This document shows, one piece after another, positions 1-29,968 of a stretch of 64,000 nucleotides of DNA. The notes beneath the pieces were generated by a model. The model made no database searches, was not told the origin of the DNA, and saw only the letters and a program-made list of their open reading frames with translations. Positions within the stretch are counted from its first letter, which is position 1, and the number at the start of each line of letters is the position of its first letter. Source of the DNA: Norana najaformis (taxonomy: Eukaryota > Annelida > Clitellata > Crassiclitellata > Hormogastridae); the NCBI GenBank assembly GCA_964023275.1, contig OZ029921.1, forward strand, positions 19,219,109 to 19,283,108, written 5' to 3'. Position numbers and translations under genes: made by a program.

Positions 1-115
1 TTTATGTATGTAGGCCTATTTGTATATAGGTATATATGTATGTATGTATGTTTGTATATATGTATGTATGTAAGTGTATATGTGTGTGTGTATGTATGTA
101 TGTATGTATGAAGAC
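1..115. repeat. (GTAT)n/(GTGT)n simple repeat
   Basis: Degenerate tetranucleotide repeat of TGTATG type running from the window edge to about 115. The open frame across it (Tyr/His/Thr-rich on the minus strand) is a by-product of the repeat. From here to about 1,230 I see no gene, only AT-rich unique-looking sequence. Confidence 0.85.
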
Positions 116-1233
116 ACTTGATATACAATGTTCTAATATTTTCCGTGCGTGCACCGTCCTACCGCGTGGGCAGTAACATTTGAGACCTGCGCCCTGGTCC
201 GTGTAAGAATCCACATCTGTTGGGTCTAAACTAAAAGGCTGTAAAATCGCGCTGTATAAAAAGAAAAAGGCTACGAGGATAAGTTAAATTCATATTAAGA
301 TTGTCTCTAGTTTGTCTCTCGGATCGTCCGTAGAGAACGTCCTCAAAGAATGACCTGCATTGGACCCCTTGTCTGCATTTGTCCCCAGTTGGGGGTACCC
401 TCCCGATCCCCTCTGCGGACGTCCAATGGAGCACTAAAGCCTACAGATTGGGCTTCCCTGTTGATATTGCAGGGCTAACTGAGCTATGTAATGGGCTACT
501 TTGATGTTTGCCGCTTGCAGCAGCGAGACTGTTTGGCTTTAGTTTGGGCGCTGTAGAAATCTCGAGCTTACGATTACGAATTATATCCAACGCGATACGG
601 ACAATTGTCTGGTGTTTATGGCACACGCTGTATGAAAGAATAGTATGTACCAAATTTAGATTTGGACATCCCCTTTGGGCATAACCCTCTTCCCTGGGCA
701 TAACCCTCTTCCCCTGCCCGCATTTGGGTGACACAGACAGAACGAATTATACGAGTGAACGAATGCAAAAAATGCTCTTTTAACTATATTCGGACGTTCT
801 GTAATGGAATTGGTATAATTTTTTGTCAAGATTTCTTCTAAATAGAACCGTTACTGAAGATTTTCCGTACAATGTTGTCACCTTTAATTAAGTTGTGCAA
901 CACATCGTGTATCAAGCTGCAAATTATGGACTAGAATACAATGTAAAAACATGAAAATAATGCAAGAAAAATGGCCCAATATGACAAGTTTCGTAAAATT
1001 CACCTTCAGAGGGCTTCGTTCTCTTATAGCCGACCATAGGCTTTACCCCTGTATTCCAGTGAGGGCTTCGTCCGAGAAGCCCTTACAGGGTCGGGCTTTG
1101 CGCTCGCCATTTGCTGAAATCCTGGATCCGCCCTTCGATATAGGCCTATTATTCACTTGTGATTCAGGCGAATTCTCCGTCGATGCAAGGTATTCACTGT
1201 CTTTCTCCAGTTCCGCATTCTTCTCTTTATGAA

Positions 1234-1263
1234 ATCCTCCGCTGGATCATTCCAGCGGAGGAT
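1234..1263. other. Perfect 12-bp inverted repeat (hairpin)
   Basis: ATCCTCCGCTGG at 1234-1245 is followed by a 6-nt loop and its exact reverse complement at 1252-1263. The stem is GC-rich compared with its surroundings. It is not followed by a T-run and has no gene directly beside it. Its role is unknown. Confidence 0.7.
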
Positions 1264-1387
1264 CGTTAGGGACATTATCGTCTGCCCGAGGGTCTTGCGA
1301 ACAGCCTCCTCTAAAATTATAACGATTTAACGAGTCCGGCTACAGAATGTCAGATGTCAGCAAGTACAAAGCGCCGTCTGTTTACAG

Positions 1388-2981
1388 CATAATCTCAGCC
1401 ACTCCGAAGTGGAACCGAACGCCGAACAGGATGCTTCATCATCATCCGCTCCAGCAGCCGTTGCATCTGGTGCCAACAGCCAGACACTCGGCTACAGACA
1501 CAGCTTTCTCATCCAGAAGCCGTCCTTCGATGCGAACCAACCGGAAAGCCAAGTGCGTCGATTGCTTACACTTGACCATTCGAGTGGCGTTTCATAGGAC
1601 TAGTGCAGCGGTTCTCAATGTGTGGTCCGGGGACTCGTGTGGGTCCCCGAGACCATTTCAGGGGCCCGCGAGGTCTAAACTATTTTCATTAGGCCTACTG
1701 TCATTTTGTTGTGAATTATTACATTAATTTCTCAGCTTTAATTTCAAATGCGGTGAATAATGATAGATAAGTTTTATAACCCACATAAACAAAAGCTTTT
1801 TGGGGTATTCGATAATTTTAAGAGTGAAAAGTGGTACTGAGACCAAAAAGTTTGAGAACCGCTGCACTACTATTTTTACAATATAATACAGGGCCTATGA
1901 GGTAATATTTCCCCATATGAACCCATAATTACTGGTTAAAAACCGGTTCAAATAAGGCCTAGCATAAATTTTAAAACTGCTGTTCACCTCCATAAGCTGC
2001 CTTGCATATAGGATAGGCTACACTTTAAATTATAACAGTAACTTTATAGTGAATTTAATTTAAATGAAAGCGGGTATCATTTTGCAAGTGAATTCTCGAA
2101 GAATTTAGGCTACCTCTGAGAGTCAGTGCGATATAATAGGCCATAAACACCGCAGGTCTACATGTAAAGGACGTGTTATATGTAGGCCTATATAGCATGT
2201 AGTGAGATGTGGGCTATACGACGGTAACATAGGTAATTGTAATCGCAGTCGTAATCTCGAAAATTTCTAAAGCGCAGTTTCAAAGCTAAGCGCAGGGCAT
2301 TAGCCACAAGCGCTGCGTCAAGTCCGAAGGGTGTCCAAGGATGTCATGGGAAGAACAAAGTCCGGTTACCGGAATATCAGAGAGAGGAGAAAGAGCGGCT
2401 GTTACGGTGGGTTGCGTTTAGGTCGAGAGAAATGGGAAAGGGCGGATTGAATGGGTCAGAATAAGATATCTTGAAAAGGCGAGACCAGTTTTGTGCAACT
2501 TCTGAAGAGTAATAGACACGAAGCTTCAGATAGGTTATGGTGGGTGAAAGACAGAATGGATAAAAACGGAGAATTTGCGAAATTCAGTAGGAAGATCGTT
2601 GCAGAGTTGAGATGCAGTGTGGCATATGGATCCGTTAGAGAACTTAAGACGAGTAGTGACAAGGGGAGGGTCAAGAAAGAGGTATCTGGATGAACGGGTA
2701 GAGCGGAAATCCTTTCTTATGTCTACGGAAGCGTGAAACTGTTGATGCCTGACTTATCTCTATTGATTGCAGAACGTCATAAAGAACGTCGTTCGTCGGT
2801 ACATCTTTGAACGCCTCCTGGCCAGCGTCGTCCCAAACGAAGGTAATCAAGTGCGCCTGTTGTTAGCGCATGCCTATATTGACCTCACGCATGATTACGC
2901 ATTCCTAAGGATTGCATTTAATTTTGTTCTTTGACTCTCTCTGTCTCTCTGACTCTGTCTCTCTGACTCTGTCTCTCTCTG

Positions 2982-3015
<34 letters not shown>

Positions 3016-4002
3016 CTCACCTTCTTAAAGTTAAAGAAGTCTTTGACGTTTGTCATCTTCATTACATGTAGATCAAATGCTGTGGAGTGATGCATTAGGC
3101 CTACACCTATCGTTCGTCGATACATCTTTGAACACCTATCGTTAGAGAGCCATAGGTCTGTTGGCGATACAGCGGGTTTAGGCCTATAAATATAGGCCCC
3201 AAGTAGAAAATAAAAATTTACGAACAATTTTAACGCCGGCTTAGTCCTGTTTCGCGCAATCAAATAACTGGTTTCCACGACACACAGGCCCAGAGCTTAG
3301 TTTGCGTGGAGCTAAAAATTTGATGTAGGATGTGTTGCCTGACAAACATCAGTCGATTTTTTATTTCACACTTACTTTGTATTGCATTGCATTTTGTAAC
3401 AGTACACACAGCCTCGGTGAAATAACTTAAATAAGCTTCCATATTCTAATTGCATGCAGCCTGACCTTATATCGAATGTAGGTACAAATGACATGGATTG
3501 TCTGAAGCAGCAGACAGCAGCGATTCAGGACGACCTTCATTTCATCAAACCGAAGATGTTCGAACAGTTTGCGACGATCAGCAAAGAGTTCATCAGCCTC
3601 CAGAGAACGATGGTCCACATCAAGGACCAGCTGAACAACATCACTCACGCCGTGTCAGAGCTTTGCACCAGCTCCACCGCCGCGGCCATTCCATCCATCG
3701 AGCTTTCGTCGCACAGTGAATCCGATAAACCATCTCCACCAGGGTACATGGAGGTGATTCCACCCGACAGCGACGTCTCCTATTACCCGAGGGGTGATCC
3801 GCCATCTTCTCAGGACCGTTCATTACCGTTCCTGGCGGCAATCACGGCCACGGACTCTGCCCCACCGATGACTTCAACCCCATCTCGTCGACTCGGGATG
3901 TACGCACGAACACCCTTGCTAAACTTCCTTGATAGACAGACATCAAGTCATGCCCAGCAGGGGCCTTTACCAGGAGAACCAGAGTTCACATTCTCATTCT
4001 GA
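1388..4002 (+). CDS. TRPC-like cation channel, last exons (partial)
   Basis: Three exons can be joined in phase: about 1388-1552 (5' boundary uncertain; donor GTGCGT), 2773-2841 (acceptor TTGATTGCAG, donor GTAATC) and 3482-4002 ending in TGA. The join reads ...PESQ-NVIKNVVRRYIFERLL...-GTNDMDCLKQQTAAIQDDL. This matches the pattern of the TRPC post-transmembrane tail, where a 'YQ.VM..LV.RYV' segment is followed by a '.LK..KQDIS..R' helix. Downstream is a predicted helix up to about 'AVSELC', then a Ser/Pro-rich tail ending FTFSF. The final F-S-F could serve as a class II PDZ ligand (inference). The ankyrin repeats, six membrane helices, pore and TRP box are not in the window, so they must lie upstream. 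The family call rests on short motifs recalled from TRPC1/4/5. The exon structure is well supported; the name is moderately so. It converges with the minus-strand CAP-Gly gene. Confidence 0.55.
1601..1869. mobile_element. hAT-like non-autonomous element (MITE)
   Basis: Both ends carry inverted TAGTGCAGCGGTTCTCAA-type termini (1601-1618 and 1852-1869 in reverse complement), with 17-18 matching bases. The interior is 269 bp, AT-rich and has no ORF. The CAGxGGTTCTCAA terminus is typical of hAT-derived MITEs (established knowledge). I cannot find a clean 8-bp target duplication, so the class is an inference. It lies in the intron just after the first TRPC-like exon. Confidence 0.65.
2235..2700 (+). 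repeat. Dispersed repeat family R-B, copy 1
   Basis: About 460 bp related along its length to 40744-41210. Shared landmarks in order are: a GTAATCG-rich start, 'TTTCTAAAGCGC', 'AGCGCAGGGCATT', 'CACAAGCGCTGC', 'GAGAGAAATGGGA', 'CTTGAAAAGGCGAGA' and 'TTAGAGAACTTAAGA'. The 5' part resembles the (GATTACAATTAC)-type 3' tails of CR1/L2-like LINEs, so this may be the 3' end of a LINE or a SINE riding on it. It sits in an intron of the TRPC-like gene. Confidence 0.7.
2931..3016. repeat. (CT)n/(AT)n microsatellite
   Basis: A CTCTGTCTCT-rich stretch followed directly by an (AT) run ending near 3014, within the last intron of the TRPC-like gene. Confidence 0.9.
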
Positions 4003-5537
4003 AACTTCTTTTATCATGCTTCAAAAGTATTCGGATCTAACGCGTTAATGTTTTTAAGCTAAACGGAACCCAGAGAACGAGATCTCGCCAGTATCTCTAT
4101 TGCGAGAAGACGTCGATGGTATAAATGGGATGTCCAGTTTCTATTATGCCCTTTTGTGACCAAAGATTGTTGGTAACCATACGATACGTTTCTTATGGCT
4201 TCCTGATTCAAATAATCATAAAAGCATAGACGTTTCGACTGTGTTACTCTGCTAGTCGAAAACTCCCTCCAGCTCATCACTAAGCCTTTTCTTCTTGCAA
4301 TTTCTACTCCGGCCTTTCACTTAAAACTTAAGTTTCAGACATTCTCAGTATTGCAAGCTGTCCAATGGGGAAACGCCAACTTTTTTACAAGACCTTACTT
4401 ACCTTCATGACAGCGCATTCCGTACAATGCTCTTTGATAAGCTTGCACACTGCTTTTAAACTCAAGCTACCATTCCAGAAATAGTGGGAAAAATGTTAAA
4501 TAACCCTATTTAGAAGTTCTGGTGGTGGAAGTGGTGGTGATGGTGGTCATGGTCGTGGTGGTAATAGTAGTAGTACCAGTAACAGAAGTAGCTAGTAATG
4601 GTTGGAACATACAGAAGCCACATGCTGTCTAAACTTTTAACCTTAAGTTGCTCACAGAGCTTTTCAAAGAAACAAATCAAAGGTCACTGTCCTAATCAAT
4701 CAATGTAACAGATAACAGTATCAGTTAATTTATGTAGCCCAACATTAACAGAACAGCACAATACTTCCCAAAGACGCCGGTTCTACGTTAAACTGCTTTG
4801 TGACAGAGGCAGCTCAGAGTCACCACACGAAGTCAGTCCAGCAGTTTCAAACTCATAATCGTTGGATTACATATCAGGCACCCTAGCAAATACAGCACCA
4901 TGCCACACAATTTAAATGTTGATAACTGAACATTGTTAGGATATTTTAAGTTCATGTGCATTAAATAAAAGCATTGCTTTCACAATTTCAATGCATAAAT
5001 AAATAAGAAATTCTTCAAGCTTAGCCGAATAAAACTAGATTATGACAGTTGCATATATATTACACATTAATTTAACATTTATTAGAATCGAAGAAATAAT
5101 ATATTAGATGTATCACGGTAACTGGAATCTGCAATATGTGGAAACATGATGTCTGAATTTTGTAATTCAGCGTCACACCTCACTGCCACTACAGCCATTC
5201 TCTGTAAAACTCAGTTGTCCCATATTCTGATTAAATTCAAGCAATAAGCAAAAATGAATTCATAAATCAGACTAATTTTCTTGGTCACACAGGCAAACAT
5301 TGGACACGTATATACAGCATTACAGAAGGACTAATAAATATGTCTACTCAAGTGCAGTACACAGTGGTAAGGCTAGCAGGAACAGCTCAAAAGACAAAGG
5401 ATTTACAGCCAACTAAAAATAATCACAAGGAAATATTGCAAATCATTTTACTGTATATGGTCAATTAGATTAATTGCCACTGAACTTTTAAGCCTTTTTC
5501 ATGTTTGAGAAGATGGCATCTTGTGGAAGACACAGTT
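4003..5537. other. Convergent intergenic/3' UTR stretch
   Basis: AT-rich sequence between the stop of the plus-strand TRPC-like gene (4002) and the stop of the minus-strand CAP-Gly gene (5538). No credible coding exon is seen. A GGT/GGA trinucleotide run lies at about 4513-4580. Several AATAAA-type hexamers occur on both strands, so the 3' UTRs of both genes probably share this region. I could not pick a cleavage site. Confidence 0.6.
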
Positions 5538-24943
<19,406 letters not shown>

Positions 24944-25239
24944 TAAATGAAAATTCAAATAATTCAAGTCGGGCTATGTAACAAAGTTTAGGTCCAGGCA
25001 AAACATATCCAAGGTGAAGGACACTCACGGCCACCTTACTCAGGCATGTAATGTAATGTAATATGATACACTTACAGAGCACAGTTGCAAGGAAAAGGAA
25101 TATCATCAGCTGAAACTACATCCTTTTAAAATGTACTGTGCTTGTAAACATAGGTAGTAGTAGCAACGATGTCAGGTATAAGAAACTACAAAATTCCCAC
25201 GACTTCATTCATTTATTCATTCATCCATCCACTTATCCA

Positions 25240-25440
25240 TCCAATCTAATCCAATCTAATCTAATGACTTCTATGGTGCCGGTATCATTATGCCAAAAGC
25301 ATCAGTCGAAGGTCACTTCACGTATAAAATCACAGTCAAAAATCATAAACTGTTGGAGAAGTGGGGTCAAATTCCATCCAATAGGTCAGCGAAACCAGAA
25401 GCCAGGCTATGGTGATTAAGCAAGTTGGAAGAGAAAGTAA
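25240..25440 (+). repeat. SINE-like repeat R-S, copy
   Basis: Starts in (AATCT)n, then 'GACTTCTATGGTGCCGGTATC', 'ATGCCAAAAGCATCAGTCGA' and 'AAGCCAGGCTATGGTGATTA', ending 'AGCAAGTTGGAAGAGA'. The same series is found at 56825-57240 and 60415-60640, all in plus orientation. Confidence 0.8.
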
Positions 25441-25956
25441 AGACAGCTTTCAATCAATGCATCCATCCATCCATTCCATTCAATTCATTCAACTAATGCA
25501 TAAAGCATTCTTTCATGATATCTACTTAAGACACTTGCTGCCCTGTAAAGAAACAGCTTTCAGAAACTAAATTATCCTAACTAGCATTTGTGTCCTGCTC
25601 AAATGACTTTTCAGTTTGTGCTTACTCCCTAAATGAATATTATACATGAATCGCAAAGCAGCAGTCTGCAAAATGTTATTACAGACATTTAAAACTGGTG
25701 CATTAAAGTTTAAATTGAATTAGTTGTTGCTTTAATTATTATCTAGACTTACCAAGTAACTGGCAATGGCAACCTGATAACTGCTGGCGACTTTAATTCC
25801 AGTGGAACATGACCATTTGGTAAGTCTAAACTTACCAAATCAATTTAGGTAGGAATAAATAATGGCAAAAGCTCTTTCAATGCATGTGGCTCATTTATCG
25901 TTCATGTGCCTGTACTTGCATACGGCCTTTGTGGGTGTCTGTGTGTAGTGAGGGAG

Positions 25957-26103
25957 GGGGATTCTGAGGCACCCAAGTGTTTCATTATGTAAAGGCAATG
26001 GAACAGTAACAAAACAAATGTATTATGAGGATGGAGATTCTGAGGCACCCAAGTGTGTCATTATGCTGAAGCAATGAAGCAAAAACAAAACAAATGTATT
26101 CAA
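25957..26103. repeat. ~75-bp tandem duplication
   Basis: A block starting GATTCTGAGGCACCCAAGTG and ending AACAAAACAAATGTATT occurs twice in direct order with about 88% identity by eye. No gene is visible between 25440 and 26880 otherwise. Confidence 0.85.
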
Positions 26104-26884
26104 GTATGACAAGTTTGGAAAAGCAATGACTCAACCTACTTATTCCAGCCACATATCTGAAGAAAACGAATCACAACCATGCATAAAAACCCGAAATTGC
26201 AGTACTTCAAGTACTTAACTCAGTTAATTGATACTTGATTGTTACTTGTAGGAGTTAAAACTGTCACCAGAGGAACTCATTTCCACAAGGCTCGCACTGT
26301 GTATTGTTATCCAGCTCTGACTATCGCTATGCCTACCAATCTGAAATGTATGTCTTTACGGTTCCTCTCGTTTATCCTTAATGGCGCCACGTAAATCTAA
26401 GGCTATATTTTAATCGAGTAGGCCTAATTCATGGTCCTCGCGTTGGACGTACTTCGGATTAAGCAACGCACATCAAGTCAGGTTAAGCCCATTTTAAAAT
26501 AAAATATTTAATACAGAATTCTTGTTCAAAATCCACGACTTTCTTTAATCAGTTTCAATTTAAATATTTACGCAGTTTTCTGTGACTAAACTTTGGATTC
26601 TGTAGGCCTATAGTGCTATATAATTGTCTTACATTCCAAGCGTCTGCAATCACCGATGTTGGAAAGCTTTTAATTAGGGGAAATTTCGATCTCTGGAGGT
26701 TCTGTGCACCTGAAAGAAAATCATTACCCTAACAGACTGACACCAACGAGTCCTGCCACCAGTTAGCTTCTATCTAGGCTTCCATTCAAGAGTAGTCCCA
26801 GAGCCGAAATCAAATACAGATATTTTAATGTTTGGAAGTTCTAAAAATTAGTTTGTCTGAACTTTGCTCATATTCATATTACCC

Positions 26885-26962
26885 ACTATTATAGTGGTTA
26901 GCGTGCTGGGTTGTCAAGCGAGAGGTCGGGTGTTCAATTCTCCACTAGAGCAGAAATTTGTT
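26885..26962 (+). repeat. tRNA-Asp-like SINE head or tRNA pseudogene
   Basis: Contains an A-box-like TAGTGGTTAGCGTGC, an anticodon-position GTC within GGGTTGTCAAGCG and a B-box-like GTGTTCAATTC. The spacing is as in tRNA-Asp(GTC). The acceptor stem does not pair, so it is not a functional tRNA gene. It is most simply the 5' head of a SINE that continues to about 27080. Confidence 0.6.
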
Positions 26963-27150
26963 TCGAAATTTCAGCCCCATCTGCCCCCTTAACCAACTCA
27001 GCTATGATGAGTACACTGACTGTTCACTCAGTGGGAAGATCTGAGGAAGAGGACTGGCCACACGCTCTCATATGCCGAGGCTAAGAAAATGAAATCGTTA
27101 ACAATTCAGACATATGCCTGCTCTTGGAGTTTAGCTCAAGGATCTTCTAC

Positions 27151-27393
27151 CTCTTCATATTCAACATCAGCTGTCTTTGTGCGTGACTTCCTAGCCCTTA
27201 TAAAATATCGAATGGCTGAATTTATGGTTACTGATTTAGACAACAAACTCTTAATTATTCTATTTCTTTCAACATTAATTCGATTTACTCCTCTACTCTG
27301 GATGTTCTGCTTATATTTTTTATTTACTAGGCGACAATAGTTTTGAACAAGTGTGCTGATTGGATTCACTGGAAAGCTAGGAACTAACTGCAA
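27151..27393 (-). CDS. Candidate upstream exon of the CAP-Gly gene
   Basis: Minus-strand frame ending ...KSRTKTADVEYEE followed by a good donor (GAG|GTAGAAG) in phase 0. That is the phase needed by exon 24943-24615, which begins GDEDAIGLL. The joined acidic stretch (VEYEE-GDEDA) is coherent. The frame is basic upstream (NRINVERNRIIKSLLSKS) and has no ATG, so it would be an internal exon. Acceptors are possible at CCTAG| (upper limit 27326) or GTTGCAG|. The true first exon would then lie further right. Alternatively this is an unrelated chance ORF. Confidence 0.4.
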
Positions 27394-27681
27394 CTCAGAT
27401 AACGATGCATTTTATCACCTTTCAGCAATTTAGAACAATCTGTCGCGGGGCTCAAGCTCCTACTAGAACACAAATAGTTAACCAAATTCATTTTAAAGCA
27501 AATAATTGAGCTTTTTACTACCAAGTTTGCTTAAATTTAGTCACCCGCTTAGTGGCGCTCAACAGACCTTATCATTTTCGTTCCATCTATAAATATCAGG
27601 CGTCTTTGGCGGCGAAAAATGAAACCGCACGTTGTTTCAGTCTTTCCATCGCTAATCGTTTAAAGCAAATCCACTTATAAA

Positions 27682-27843
27682 ATGGCTAAAGTAGTCAATT
27701 ATCGCCCGGCTGGTTTTGAATTAAACGATAATTCTGATGACGATGACTTTTATGAATATGAAGGTCTGCCGGTTAATGTGTATGATCCGTGCGCATGTCT
27801 CCAAAGGCGGAATGCTGCGGTAGGATTACACTGGTCAACATAG
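27682..27843 (+). CDS. Short acidic ORF cut by a transposon insertion
   Basis: A 53-codon ATG-started ORF (MAKVVNYRPAGFELNDNSDD...) with an Asp-rich stretch and a 'YDPCACLQRRN' segment. A TATA-like CTATAAATAT lies about 95 bp upstream. Its last five codons are transposon sequence: the 3-bp target duplication TTA (27826-27828) lies in frame just before the inverted terminus. The original reading frame was therefore probably longer. I recognise no domain with confidence. Confidence 0.35.
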   Translation: MAKVVNYRPAGFELNDNSDDDDFYEYEGLPVNVYDPCACLQRRNAAVGLHWST

Positions 27844-28138
27844 AAATCGTTACTGACTGGAAAAGGCCCTAATGTGTAGCATCTTGGTGTGCTGAACACG
27901 AATATAACCATAAAAATTTTTTATTGGCTCTCGTTTTGAAAATATTTCATATAGTTCATTTTTTATGTTTCACCATGTAAATTTATGCAGTAGGACTGCG
28001 ACAATATCCTAAATAAGTCTAGAATGATGTAATATTCCACCTCATTGCATAATCCCATCATGGACACATCATGCACAGTTGATTACGTCATTTTCTGATG
28101 CAATGTAAAACTACAGCCAGTCGGCTGCTGACGTAAGA

Positions 28139-28163
28139 TGACGTCAGCAGTGTACTATATAAA
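28139..28163 (+). promoter_or_regulatory. CRE palindrome and TATA box of the transposon ORF
   Basis: TGACGTCA at 28139-28146 is preceded 11 bases upstream by a half-match TGACGTAA. TATATAAA lies at 28156-28163. The ATG of the ORF is 115 bp downstream of the TATA box, leaving room for a short leader. The layout suggests an RNA polymerase II promoter that could respond to CREB/ATF factors (inference). Confidence 0.6.
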
Positions 28164-28277
28164 GCGACTCGGAACGGTTGAGCATTTACAATATTACAGA
28201 CTTTGTGCGAGACAGTTTAAGTTACTGTTTTATAAAACTATTATTACTTTATCCATTTAGATACAATACAGACAGTA

Positions 28278-29968
28278 ATGCCTCGGAAGTGCGTAAATAC
28301 TGTGGACAACTTTTGTTACATTTGTGGGGAAGTGACATTTGCCAACCAGAAGAAAAGTATCACTTATCAAGTCAAGAAGGCATATCATGCTTACTTCGAA
28401 TGCAAGGTTGGTGACCAAGACAAGCCATGGGCCCTGCATATATGCTGTGCTACATGTACAACACAGCTTTCACAGTGGTTGAATGGCAAAAGACCATCAA
28501 TGCCGTTTGCAGTTCCCATGGTGTGGAGAGAGCAAAGCAACCACGTAGATGACTGTTACTTCTGCTTGGTTCCTCCTCTTTCCGGTGGAATAACGAAGCA
28601 AAAGAAGTCGACAATAGTCTACCCAAACATTCCGTCAGCATTGAGACCAGTTCCACATGGTGATGGACTTCCTATTCCAGAACCTCCAGCAGAATATATT
28701 TTCCTTGATTCATCTGATGAGGACAAGGGTGAGCCGACATGTTCTTCTCCTGGTCCGTCAGCGTGCAGTGATCCCGATTTTCACTGTGGTGCATCATCAA
28801 CCCCACACAGAATAACACAGGAAGAACTAAATGACCTTGTTCGTGATTTGGACTTATCCAAAAACAAGGCAGAATTGCTAGGATCAAGACTCCAACAATG
28901 GAATCTTCTAGAAGAAGATGTCACAATTACTTCATATAGAAAGCGCCATCAGCAGTTGGAACCTTTCTTTATGAAGGAAGTTAATCTGGTATTCTGTTCC
29001 AATATTGACGACCTCATGAATGCCTTACAGATCACTCATGACCCACAAGAATGGAGACTCTTTTTAGACTCTTCAACACTGAGTCTTAAGGCTGTGCTTT
29101 TGCACAATGGAAACCGTCTTCCATCTATTCCATTAGCGCATGCTGTCCACATGAAAGAGACATACGATAACCTAAAACAGCTACTGCATTCCATTGACTA
29201 TAACAGGTACAAATGGCACCTGTGTGGTGATTTGAAGGTAGTTGCCATTTTAATGGGACTGCAGCAAGGATATACAAAATATATGTGTTTCTTGTGTGAG
29301 TGGGATAGCCGAGCAAGAGAGTTGCACTACGTGCGGAAGGAATGGACTCCCAGACAAAACATGGCAGTTGGACAGAAGAATATCCAGCACCCAGCTCTGG
29401 TCGAGGCTCACAAAATCCTACTACCACCCCTTCACATCAAACTAGGTTTGGTGAAGAACTTCGTGAAAGCCATGGACCGCACTTCGCCAGCTTTCCGATA
29501 CCTGCATGAAAAATTCCCTCGACTCAGCGAAGCAAAGATTAAAAAGGGAGTTTTTGTGGGTCCTCAGATTAGAGAACTCTTCAAAGATGACCGCTTCAAC
29601 AACTTGCTGGAGGGTGATGCGAAACAAGCATGGAATGTTTTCGTCTAGTGTCTACAGACTTTCTGGGGAATGTTAGGGCAGAAAACTACAAGGAACTAGT
29701 AGAAGACATGCTCAAGCAGTACCAGAAATTTCGCTGCAATATGTCTCTGAAGATGCATTTCCTTCATTCCCATCTGGATTTCTTCCCTGACAACTGTGGT
29801 ATGGTTAGTGACGAACATGGCGAACGTTTTCATCAAGATATCGCAACAATGGAGCAAAGGTACCAGAGAAAATGGTCCACTACAATGTTGGCTGACTACT
29901 GCTGGACACTCCGCAGAGATGCTCCCGAACAGCTGTACAAGAGACAGGCAAAAAAATCTAAGAACTAG
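28278..29968 (+). pseudogene. Transposase-like protein of the CACTA-like element, one frameshift
   Basis: Intronless ORF starting MPRKCVNTVDNFCYICGEV. Frame 28278-29648 breaks near 29636-29641 in a T-run, and the frame 29630-29968 continues it (VSTDFLGN... to KKSKN, stop). One missing base explains the break. The N-terminus has clustered Cys/His pairs (CYICG; HICCATC), suggesting a zinc-binding DNA-recognition module. The middle has candidate catalytic residues: Asp264 in LFLDSS, Asp318 in LCGDLKV and a C-x2-C pair (337/340) in MCFLCEWDSR. A Glu/His cluster in VSDEHGERFHQD follows in the second frame. This order (D, D, C2C, E) is what CMC/hAT-type RNase H transposases show, so the catalytic reading is my inference. 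I recall near-identical intronless proteins as multi-copy 'uncharacterized' entries in other invertebrates. Confidence 0.8.

Noticed and set aside
951-1232. 93-codon plus-strand ORF
   Set aside because: Low-complexity, no conserved motif, no splice support; it overlaps nothing homologous in the window.
26885-26962. Functional tRNA-Asp gene
   Set aside because: Anticodon and boxes are recognisable, but the acceptor stem does not pair and the D/T arms are imperfect.
27089-27340. Plus-strand ORF with a hydrophobic tail
   Set aside because: Antisense to the candidate minus-strand exon and ends without any signal or family match.
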